Made by a program: the position numbers and the translations under genes
Part shown: in pieces, positions 1 through 7,709 of the stretch
How the letters are laid out: each line of letters opens with the position of its first letter
Position numbering within the stretch: position 1 is the stretch's first letter
The notes under the pieces: generated by a model
What the model was told of the DNA's origin: nothing
What the model saw: only the letters and a program-made list of their open reading frames with translations
Database searches by the model: none
From: Bacteroidales bacterium
Lineage (GTDB): Bacteria; Bacteroidota; Bacteroidia; Bacteroidales; GCA-2748055
DNA: 64,000 nt
Direction: 5' to 3'
Assembly: GCA_029210585.1 (NCBI GenBank)
Contig: JARGFP010000020.1
Span: forward strand, 1-64,000

Positions 1-252
1 GCATCCCGGTTTAGAAAACCGGGAGGGTCGCTGAGAGCGTTCGAAGAGATAAAGGTAAAGGGAGCTTAGCTCAGCTGGTTCAGAGCATCCCGGTTTAGAA
101 AACCGGGAGGGTCGCTGAGAGCGTTCGAAGAGATAAAGGTAAAGGGAGCTTAGCTCAGCTGGTTCAGAGCATCCCGGTTTAGAAAACCGGGAGGGTCGCT
201 GAGAGCGTTCGAAGAGATAAAGGTAAAGGGAGCTTAGCTCAGCTGGTTCAGA
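1..252 (+). repeat. 84-bp tandem array of partial tRNA-Val copies (3 units, cut by window edge)
   Basis: Three copies of an 84-bp unit begin at 1, 85 and 169, and appear identical by eye. Each unit ends with the 5' part of the tRNA-Val gene (copies start at 60, 144 and, as the true gene, 228), so the last unit runs into the functional tRNA. After the shared first 28 tRNA bases the units diverge into a perfect hairpin (cccggttt / aaaccggg). They then regain tRNA-like pieces (gggtcgctg, gttcgaa) but lack a paired T-stem or acceptor 3' strand, so they cannot fold into a tRNA. Read in the D-arm frame each unit encodes SAGSEHPGLENREGR then stop, closely like the C-terminus of the GIY-YIG protein at 350-643. 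They are best seen as remnants of GIY-YIG gene ends fused to tRNA 5' halves. An assembly collapse or expansion cannot be excluded. Confidence 0.85.
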
Positions 253-302
253 GCACCTGCCTTACAAGCAGGGGGTCGCTGGTTCGAATCCAGCAGTTCC
301 CA
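228..302 (+). tRNA. tRNA-Val (anticodon UAC)
   Basis: A 75-nt cloverleaf folds completely. The acceptor stem is GGGAGCT/AGTTCCC with one G-U pair, the D-stem GCTC/GAGC, the anticodon stem CCTGC/GCAGG with loop CTTACAA (anticodon TAC, valine), the variable loop GGGTC, the T-stem GCTGG/CCAGC with loop TTCGAAT, and the discriminator base A. CCA is not encoded. The 5' half is the part duplicated in the upstream 84-bp array and in the 3' end of the downstream nuclease gene. Confidence 0.95.
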
Positions 303-312
303 CTTAATAATG

Positions 313-344
313 AAGCAGTTGCAATATTTGTGACTGCTTTTTTT
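313..344 (+). terminator. Rho-independent terminator after tRNA-Val
   Basis: A 7-bp stem (aagcagt / actgctt) with a 13-nt loop is followed by a run of T. It sits 10 bp after the tRNA and ends 5 bp before the start codon of the GIY-YIG gene, so that gene would be reached only by read-through of the tRNA transcript or from a promoter embedded in this short spacer. Confidence 0.75.
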
Positions 345-349
345 GCATA

Positions 350-643
350 ATGGCATATTCGGTATATATCATCTATTCAAGGCAGATCGATAGTTATTAT
401 ATTGGTTCCACATCAGATATGGATGGAAGACTAAGAAGGCATAACAGTAATCATATAGGATTTACTGGCAAGGCAGATGACTGGAAAATTATGTACACTG
501 AATATTATTCAGAAAAAAAATTAGCATTAAATCGAGAGCGGGAGCTAAAATCCTGGAAAAGCCGTACCAGGATAGAGAGATTGCTTAACTCAGCTGGTTC
601 AGAAACTACTACCACTCCGGATCACCGACCGCCAGGGAGGTAA
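350..643 (+). CDS. GIY-YIG family nuclease with tRNA-derived C-terminus
   Basis: This 97-residue protein is a small single-domain GIY-YIG endonuclease of the kind common in Bacteroidota. The first motif is VYIIYS (residues 5-10), the second YYIGST (about 17-22), followed by the conserved arginine in RLRRHN and a C-terminal basic helix (ALNRERELKSWKSRTRIERLL). The family makes single metal-dependent nicks or double-strand cuts, and homing endonucleases use the same fold. The last 20 or so codons are unusual: bases 579-603 copy the 5' end of the adjacent tRNA-Val gene, so NSAGSE is a translated tRNA D-arm. The gene lies 47 bp after the tRNA, behind its terminator. I infer a tRNA-gene-linked selfish or homing-like element; activity and target are unknown. 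Confidence 0.85.
   Translation: MAYSVYIIYSRQIDSYYIGSTSDMDGRLRRHNSNHIGFTGKADDWKIMYTEYYSEKKLALNRERELKSWKSRTRIERLLNSAGSETTTTPDHRPPGR
579..603 (+). repeat. Copy of the tRNA-Val 5' half inside the GIY-YIG gene
   Basis: Aligned at a constant offset of 351, 21 of 25 bases match tRNA-Val positions 228-252, including an unbroken 15-base run ctcagctggttcaga. The match ends where the tRNA D-stem ends. The stop codon of the truncated BrkB-like frame on the minus strand (599-601) falls inside this copy. Confidence 0.85.
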
Positions 644-916
644 TCCGGTATTCCTGATGGAGTCAGCCGCCGACTTGCCCATAACCTCATCGATTTCTTC
701 GTAAATCCGCCCTTCAACAAATTCATTCCCCCAGAAAGAGCTTAACATTGTAATAATGATTACCAGCAATCCCGGCAGGGACAATATGGCATAATAGGCC
801 ACCACAGCGCTCAGGCGCCAGGGATCATCCCTGTTCCATGAAACAGCAGCTTCTTTGATAAGCGAAGGAAGATCTCTCATCCTGAACCGCTTTCTGCGTT
901 CTTTTTTTTGAGTCAT
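599..916 (-). pseudogene. YihY/BrkB-family membrane protein, 3' truncated
   Basis: The frame starting at 916 (MTQKKERRKRF) shows the N-terminal region of the YihY/virulence factor BrkB family: an amphipathic lead, then W-x-x-DDPWRLSAVVAYYAILSLPGLLVIIITML as first membrane helix, then the conserved EEIDEVMGKSAADSIR stretch. Family members have about 280-320 residues and six membrane helices, whereas only about 100 residues remain. Recognisable sequence ends near 650 and the frame then runs into the tRNA-like segment, where it stops. The missing two thirds are not elsewhere in the window. The gene was probably broken by insertion or rearrangement at the tRNA / GIY-YIG unit, although the left edge of the window hides any displaced remainder. 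Confidence 0.7.
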
Positions 917-1209
917 CGTTTTCGTTTTGCAGTAACCCCTCCTGCGAAAAGAGCATCTGCCGGTCAATATGGGTTGCATCGGTTGTTGAAAGCAAAATTT
1001 CACCGGCGTTAAATGAAAAATAATTTTTACAGCTATATGTTTGATAGTGCTGTTACATCAGGAAAGTTCATGGCGATTTTACAGGCAAGGGAATCGGAAT
1101 GATCCCTCCACTTATAATCCCGCGACTGGCATCCAGACAGGCAGGTAATCCGGCAGGTACAGGATATTTTTCTTGCTTTTCGTATGTGCGCAAACGATTG
1201 TTAGCCGGG

Positions 1210-4200
1210 TTACTCCGGATCATGCAACAGGGTTACATCGCCGGCGAGTGAAAATGGTTCACCGTTGTTATAGTTGCCGGTAACCTTCCAGATATACACA
1301 CCCTGGGCGCATAGGTCACCCCTGAAATACCCATCCCATCCAATATTTACATCGTTGCTTTCAAAGAGTTTCTCGCCCCATCGGTTATAAATCTCCAGCC
1401 TGTAATTTCTTACCCCGGCCCACAGGGGATGGAAGATCTCGTTCCGCTCTGTTTCCATGAGGTCGTAATACCCTCCGGAAGGTCCCGACATATTGGGTTT
1501 GAAAGCATTTGGATATACAATTTCCCCTTCACCCAGGACGGTTACAGCAGCCGGTTTTTCGAGCCGGTCCGTACAACCGTTTTCAGTCGTTACTTCCAGG
1601 GAAACCGTATACAGCCCGACCTCTTCATAAATATGGGTGGTGTTTTCCTCATTGGATCCATGGCCATCACCGAAATCCCATAAATAGAAATCACCGTATT
1701 TGGAGGTATTGAAAAAGCGGGTCAGCTGGTCCGGCAGCATTACCGTATCAGGTGTTGTATTGAAATTGGCAATGGGATTGCGGTAGACTTCAACCTGGCT
1801 GTAGTGGTAATCAATTCCGCCGGCACCTGTGACCGTTAATTTAACATTATAGATACCGTCTTCCTCAAATGCATGAAATGGTTCAAACTCAGTCGAAGTT
1901 GTGCCATCATCAAATTCCCAGAGGTAGGAATCGGCATACAGGGAATTGTTTGAGAATTGAATCTCCAGCGGTGCGCACTCGGGGTATACTGAATCAAACA
2001 GGGCAACCGGTGCCGCCGGGAAGATCCTGATCTTGTGCGAAACAGAATCGGAACAATAGGGCGTGGACACCACCAGCTTGATCTCATAATCTCCCCAATC
2101 GGCGTATCTGTATGGAACAGGATTTCTGCCTTCCCTGGAATTTCCGTCGCCCATGTCCCAGTCATAGAGCCACATTCCATCAGGCGTAAGATTATTCACG
2201 GCAACAAGGGTAGACGGAAACTCCTGGTGCGTCGGGTCAGCTGTAAATTCCGCTTCAGGCTGGGCATACACATGGATGGTATCCACCCGTGTATCGGTGC
2301 ACCCGTTCCTGGAAGTGGATGTGAGGGTCACTTCGTAAATGGTATCCCTGCCACCGAAATTGAAATAAACATTGGTCGGATTCGTGCTTGACATGTACGA
2401 GCCGTCTCCAAAGTCCCATAGGTAGTTGGTGCCCCTTACAGACTGGTTCCCGAAGGAGGCGGTATGCGGACTGCAACCTGCGTCATTCACGGTGAAATCC
2501 GCATAGGTCCTGGGATAGACAAATATATTCTGCTGTGATGAGTCCACGCACCCGAAACCGGAAGATGCAATCAGCTTGACGGGGTAGGTGGCCATCTGTT
2601 CTGTCAGGTTATCATATACATGTTCCAGCTGAACGGGTGAGGTGACGGTTGTGTCACTGCCGTCACCAAAATCCCAGTGGTATTCGTCTGCGTACAGACT
2701 GGTATTGGTCAGTGGTACACCGAATGGTGGACAATCGATCAGGACATCTGTATCGAACCTTGCCATGGGCTTGGGGTGAATGATGATATCGGTACTGAAC
2801 GTATGCCTGCAATTATTAACCGATGCGATTGCAAGCTGCACTTGCCTGGTCACTACGGAATCTGTAAAATTAGTAAAGGTATGTCCCGGTGAAATGGCAT
2901 TGCTGGAGGACCCGTCGTCAAAATTCCATTTGTAATAATCTGCCCCGCTGCTGAGATCTGAAAAACTTACCTCAAGCGGATGACATCCCTCGACTACATC
3001 AGGGGCAAAGGAGGCTGCTATGTTTGGATAAACGTCCACTGTTTTTGAGATCGTGTCGGTACACCCTGCAAAATTTTCAATGGCAAGGGTGACCGTATAG
3101 GTTTGGTTTTGTTCAAAGCTGGTATTGGTAAACATATGACTGACAGGATTCATGTCGGTAGTTACCGTATCCGTACCATCGCCAAAATTCCATGTGAAAG
3201 TCTGTCCGCCAACCGAGGCATTGTCAAATTCAACAACAGAAGGGGAACATTGTATTCCTTCTCCAAAAGTAAAATCGGCAGTGATATAGGGGTGGACAAT
3301 GAGGTCAACAAAGAAGGAGTCTGTGCAGACATTATTAGGGGCAAAGGAATATAACCAGACCCTGTATGTGACATCTGTAGTGCCGAGGTTGGTGAAGGTC
3401 TGCGTTGGGTTGGTGGCTGAAGAGGTGGCGCCGTTTCCAAAGTACCACAGCTGGTAAGCGCTTCCATCTGAAAGGTTGGTAAACGATACTGCAAGGGGAT
3501 GACAGCCTTCATCCTGGCTGACGGAAAATTCCGACCGGATATCGGGTTCCACCGTGATACTTCTTGTTTGCACGCTGGTGCATCCCGCAAAATTCTCTGC
3601 GGTCAGTGTGATGACAAAATTCTTTCTGTCGAGAAAATCCGTATTGTTGAAACGGTGGCTGAACGGATCCATGTCGTAGGTGATGGTATCGGTCCCGTCG
3701 CCAAAGTCCCAGTGGTACTGCGAGGCATTCACGGAAGCATTCTCAAAGGTGGCATCAAACGGGTTACACCCTGATTTTACAGGAATGGAGAAGTCAGCCT
3801 GCAGGTATGGATGCACGGTGATATCCATGGAGAAAGTATCCCTGCAAATGTTGTTGGGTGCAACGGTTGTGAGCAACACATTGTATATAGAATCGACATC
3901 CCCCGTATTTGTAAATATATGCGAAGGATTTAACTGGTTCGAAGAGGACCCGTCACCAAAATCCCATATAAAGGTTTGTGCACCATCAGACAATTCGGAG
4001 AAATCGACTTCCAGGGGCTGGCATCCGCTGGTGGGTGAAGCTGAGAAATTGCTCTCGATGCCCGGGTAAACGCTGACAGTTTTAATGGCGGTGTCCATGC
4101 AGCCTGCAGCATTTTCCGCCACCATGACCACTTCAAACTCCTGCACACCAGCAAAACCGGTATTGACAAACGTATGTGTAACCGGAAGTGTGTCGTAGGA

Positions 4201-7200
4201 AGTGAACGTACTCAGGTCACCGAAATCCCAGTGGAATTCGGATCCGCCGATGGAGAGGTTTTCAAATGTTACATCAAAGGGTCCGCAATCCACCGCCTTT
4301 GGAAAGGTAAACTCCGCTTTCACGCTTGGGTGCACCGTGAAATCCCACGAGGTTGATTTGACGCACTCCCCGTCGGCCGTCGATGTAGTAAGGGTTACCG
4401 TATAGGTGGTATCGCTGTTGCCAAAATTGGTAAACGTGTGTACAGGTGAAGTTGTAGTCGAAGCGGCTCCGTCACCGAAATCCCACAGGTACACTACTGC
4501 ATTTTCTGAAAGGTCGGTAAAGTTGACCGTCAGCGGGTGACACCCTTCATTGGAAGTAAATGAAAAATTGGATGTGATCAGGGGGTGTACCGTGATATTC
4601 CGTATCATGGTATCGCGACACCCTTCCGTATTGGTGACAACCAGTTGCAGCGGATAGATTGCAGCATTGTTTCCGCTGTTCGTGTAGATGTGGTTCAGCA
4701 ATGTATCCGCGGATGCTGAGATGGAACCGTCGCCAAAGCTCCAGTAGTGGTTATCCACCCCGACAGATTCATTATGGATTTCCACGGGAAACGGATCACA
4801 GCCCACAACGTCATCTACGGTAAATGCTGCTTCGATATAGGGATGGATCACTACTTCAAAGGCAGCAGTATCCCGGCAGTCCTCCTCTGTTATTGCCACC
4901 AGGGTCACAGTAAAGGTGGTGTCGTGGCGCAACATGTTTCGGTCGTATTTGTGAACAGGTTGTGCTTCCGTAGAGCTGCCCCCGTCCCCAAAATCCCAAA
5001 CGTAGACAGTGCCTGGAGGTACGGTTGACAGGTTATTAAATGCAATTTCGCCCGGAGAACAGAGTTCAGCTGGATCCAGTGTAAAATCTGCCGTCACTTG
5101 CGGGTAAATAGTCACATCCCGTTGGATTTGGTGGGTACAACCCTCGTCGTTGGATACCCTGAGTGTAATGGTGTATGTCACAGGATCGCCCCCTGTGTTT
5201 ACATACAGGTGACTGATAACCGGGCCGCTGGAAGGGGAGGTGTTCCCGTCGCCAAAGTCCCAGAGGTAGTTGTCTGCCCCGATGGATTGGTCGGTAATAA
5301 TGATCTCATGGGGAGAGCATTCAGCCACTGTATCATAGGCAAACATTGCCTCGATATAGGGTTTGACAGTCACCTGGCGGGTTGCAGTATCGCGGCAGTT
5401 GTATGGAGAAATAGCAATCAGGGAGGCGTCAAAAACCAGGTTGCCCGGTCCGAACAGGTTGCGGTACAGGTGCACCGGATCCCTCTCAGGGGATGATCCT
5501 CCGTCGCCGAATTCCCACCGCCAGGTAGCGGTATCACCGGTTGACTGGTTGGTGAAGTAGGATATAAGGGGATCGCATGATAGGTCGGGCGCCACGGTAA
5601 ACTCAGAGGTGATCTCCGGGAACACGGTGATGGTCCTGGTGATGATATCTGCGCAGGCACTGGAGTTTTTCACCATCAGTGTTATCTCGAAACTGATTGC
5701 AGAATCGGTAGAGTTCACATAGGTATGCGAAAACTCAAACGGATCGGTGGGAGGTCCCACGGAAGTTGTAGATACCAGGGTATCATAGAGCATCAGCGGG
5801 GTCCCGTCTCCCAGGTCATATTGCCAGGTGGCATTTCCCATCGACTGGTCCTCGAAATGTATTGTCAGAGGAGAGCAACCTGAAGTTACATTGGTCTTGA
5901 AATCTGCCGATACAGGGGGAGCCACCACCACTGTTAAAGGTACATCACCCGAACCGCATGCTCCGCTGACATGGGCTATGTATTCATGGGCCCCGGCCGG
6001 CAGGTTGATGGCAAAAGGCAAATTGCTGTAAGGGTCATCCAGGTATTCCTGGGGGGTCCACTCGTAGGTAGTTCCGCCATAGGCATGCAATTGTACCGGT
6101 GTCCCGTAACAGGCGCGGATCACCGAGGATTTGGTTCCGGCTACCACGGCACCCACATTCAATCCGCCATAGTCGGAGAAATAGCCATAGAACATGTCTC
6201 CCAGGTTGGCCGAGGTGAAGCCGTTGATAATAGCCAGGTGAAAGATGCCACCGCCATTCTCCACCAGGTGTTGTCCGATGGGCAGCTTGCTGGCAGGAAT
6301 ATTGGAGGTCATGTATGCCGACCAACCGTTCCCCAGCTGTTCCCATTTGGTAATATCATCCGGTATGATGGTGGGATCGACAGGCAATCCGTCGATCATG
6401 AAATCGTCAATGTTTTCATTCTCCGTGATCAGGAAGAAGTAAAATTTCTCCCTGATCTCCTCCCTGGCACGGGAGAAGGCCAGCTGGGTGTTCCCTGTAC
6501 AACCGATGGGAGGCAGGAGCGCCGCAGCGCGTGTCATGTTGTTCAGGGCAATATGCAATGCATAGACAGGAGGCCCCGGAGGAGCATTGATACCGGTTTT
6601 GGTACTGATGACGATGACCTGGTTGTTGGGAGACATGATCCGTACCTGTTCACCTTCATCCAATGTGGCATATAAAACGTCGTTTACGTATATGTTGGTA
6701 TTGTCCTGGGTCGCCACCACGAAGGTCAGGTTGGGATTTCCCATGGCGGGCACCACGTAGGTGTCACCAGTGATGCTGACAGGAACGATCTGGTCCCCGA
6801 TGGTCGATCTTCCCTGCGAGGAGGTATTCAGGTTATCATCTTTTATGGTCACGGCAACAGGACGGCTGGATTCCATCCGGGTCCCGTCAAGTTTCGCTGC
6901 CACCGTAGTATTCTTCATGTACGGAAAAAGGGAAAAAGTCTCCCCCTGCATCAGTGGCCCGATAGTGAAAGTTGTACCCGGAACATTGCCCATCACATTG
7001 GTCATGGGTTCCCCGAAGCTGGCACCCACCCCGTCGGGCAGGGTAAAGGTAAGGGTGGTATTGTCTTGTGTGGCCACCACATCGATGGCCGAATAAGAGG
7101 GCATCAGGGTGGGATTGTTGGGATATTCATCCTGGAAGGGTGTATAAAAGACGGTTCCCAGCCCGTTGGACCCCTTGAGGGTCCATATATCCGCACCATA

Positions 7201-7611
7201 AATATAATTCACCTCCCAGTAGGCATTGATCCGGTTGGTTGAGGTGATATGCAGACCGAAGGGATTGATCCCGTCGGGTGTCAGTGCCTTGTTTTCCAGG
7301 CCGGTGATATTCGGACTGCCTGCATCATCGATCATGTGGGAAAGATCCACCGCAGCATCCCCGTTGGCGGGGATATTCAAAACAATAGGTGTAAAAGAAG
7401 GGTTGGCAGGCATCTCAATGGTCACGGTCGCCTCCAGTTCCAGGGTGGCAAATCGCAGTGTGCCGGGTTTTCCCCCTGTACTTCCGCGATGGGAGATCTC
7501 GGGCACCACGAACCAGAACTCGGTATCCACCTGTGCATAGAGATGCACCGTGCTGCCGACCATGACCATCAACAACACCAACCTTAACACCAACCTGGTA
7601 AGATGTTTCAT
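1210..7611 (-). CDS. Giant secreted PKD-repeat protein, gliding-motility-type C-terminal domain
   Basis: A 2133-residue surface protein. I start it at 7611 because MKHLTRLVLRLVLLMVMVG is a clear signal peptide ending LYAQ; a longer frame exists upstream. Residues about 25-520 resemble the IgGFc-binding-type N-terminal domain found in such proteins (TEFWFVVPE, VVATQDNTTLTFTLP). Seventeen PKD-like domains follow, recognised by W-x-FGDG cores (WDFGDG, WNFGDG, WDMGDG and variants). The end (NAFKPN, then YRLEIYNRWGEKLFES, then GWDGYFRGDLCAQGVYIWKV) is the gliding-motility-associated / CHU_C-type sorting domain that sends cargo through the type IX system. PKD domains usually mediate polysaccharide or protein contacts, so an adhesin role is inferred. 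It is divergent from the other giant gene across 98 bp. Confidence 0.9.
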   Translation of the reverse strand: MKHLTRLVLRLVLLMVMVGSTVHLYAQVDTEFWFVVPEISHRGSTGGKPGTLRFATLELEATVTIEMPANPSFTPIVLNIPANGDAAVDLSHMIDDAGSPNITGLENKALTPDGINPFGLHITSTNRINAYWEVNYIYGADIWTLKGSNGLGTVFYTPFQDEYPNNPTLMPSYSAIDVVATQDNTTLTFTLPDGVGASFGEPMTNVMGNVPGTTFTIGPLMQGETFSLFPYMKNTTVAAKLDGTRMESSRPVAVTIKDDNLNTSSQGRSTIGDQIVPVSITGDTYVVPAMGNPNLTFVVATQDNTNIYVNDVLYATLDEGEQVRIMSPNNQVIVISTKTGINAPPGPPVYALHIALNNMTRAAALLPPIGCTGNTQLAFSRAREEIREKFYFFLITENENIDDFMIDGLPVDPTIIPDDITKWEQLGNGWSAYMTSNIPASKLPIGQHLVENGGGIFHLAIINGFTSANLGDMFYGYFSDYGGLNVGAVVAGTKSSVIRACYGTPVQLHAYGGTTYEWTPQEYLDDPYSNLPFAINLPAGAHEYIAHVSGACGSGDVPLTVVVAPPVSADFKTNVTSGCSPLTIHFEDQSMGNATWQYDLGDGTPLMLYDTLVSTTSVGPPTDPFEFSHTYVNSTDSAISFEITLMVKNSSACADIITRTITVFPEITSEFTVAPDLSCDPLISYFTNQSTGDTATWRWEFGDGGSSPERDPVHLYRNLFGPGNLVFDASLIAISPYNCRDTATRQVTVKPYIEAMFAYDTVAECSPHEIIITDQSIGADNYLWDFGDGNTSPSSGPVISHLYVNTGGDPVTYTITLRVSNDEGCTHQIQRDVTIYPQVTADFTLDPAELCSPGEIAFNNLSTVPPGTVYVWDFGDGGSSTEAQPVHKYDRNMLRHDTTFTVTLVAITEEDCRDTAAFEVVIHPYIEAAFTVDDVVGCDPFPVEIHNESVGVDNHYWSFGDGSISASADTLLNHIYTNSGNNAAIYPLQLVVTNTEGCRDTMIRNITVHPLITSNFSFTSNEGCHPLTVNFTDLSENAVVYLWDFGDGAASTTTSPVHTFTNFGNSDTTYTVTLTTSTADGECVKSTSWDFTVHPSVKAEFTFPKAVDCGPFDVTFENLSIGGSEFHWDFGDLSTFTSYDTLPVTHTFVNTGFAGVQEFEVVMVAENAAGCMDTAIKTVSVYPGIESNFSASPTSGCQPLEVDFSELSDGAQTFIWDFGDGSSSNQLNPSHIFTNTGDVDSIYNVLLTTVAPNNICRDTFSMDITVHPYLQADFSIPVKSGCNPFDATFENASVNASQYHWDFGDGTDTITYDMDPFSHRFNNTDFLDRKNFVITLTAENFAGCTSVQTRSITVEPDIRSEFSVSQDEGCHPLAVSFTNLSDGSAYQLWYFGNGATSSATNPTQTFTNLGTTDVTYRVWLYSFAPNNVCTDSFFVDLIVHPYITADFTFGEGIQCSPSVVEFDNASVGGQTFTWNFGDGTDTVTTDMNPVSHMFTNTSFEQNQTYTVTLAIENFAGCTDTISKTVDVYPNIAASFAPDVVEGCHPLEVSFSDLSSGADYYKWNFDDGSSSNAISPGHTFTNFTDSVVTRQVQLAIASVNNCRHTFSTDIIIHPKPMARFDTDVLIDCPPFGVPLTNTSLYADEYHWDFGDGSDTTVTSPVQLEHVYDNLTEQMATYPVKLIASSGFGCVDSSQQNIFVYPRTYADFTVNDAGCSPHTASFGNQSVRGTNYLWDFGDGSYMSSTNPTNVYFNFGGRDTIYEVTLTSTSRNGCTDTRVDTIHVYAQPEAEFTADPTHQEFPSTLVAVNNLTPDGMWLYDWDMGDGNSREGRNPVPYRYADWGDYEIKLVVSTPYCSDSVSHKIRIFPAAPVALFDSVYPECAPLEIQFSNNSLYADSYLWEFDDGTTSTEFEPFHAFEEDGIYNVKLTVTGAGGIDYHYSQVEVYRNPIANFNTTPDTVMLPDQLTRFFNTSKYGDFYLWDFGDGHGSNEENTTHIYEEVGLYTVSLEVTTENGCTDRLEKPAAVTVLGEGEIVYPNAFKPNMSGPSGGYYDLMETERNEIFHPLWAGVRNYRLEIYNRWGEKLFESNDVNIGWDGYFRGDLCAQGVYIWKVTGNYNNGEPFSLAGDVTLLHDPE

Positions 7612-7709
7612 ATTATTCCCAACCTTTTTACAAAAAGAGGTAACCCAATAAAGCAACTATACGTAAAAACTATTTGTTTTGTTATAAGGTTGCACCAGAA
7701 ATGTGTCAT

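Noticed and set aside
60..227. Two additional complete tRNA genes
   Set aside because: Only the 5' part matches; the T-stem and the 3' acceptor strand are missing, so no cloverleaf forms.
1..252. CRISPR-like array
   Set aside because: The 84-bp units have no variable spacers and run directly into a tRNA gene; no cas genes are present.
5971..6675. 234-codon plus-strand frame inside the PKD gene
   Set aside because: It is a shadow of the repeat-rich coding sequence on the minus strand.
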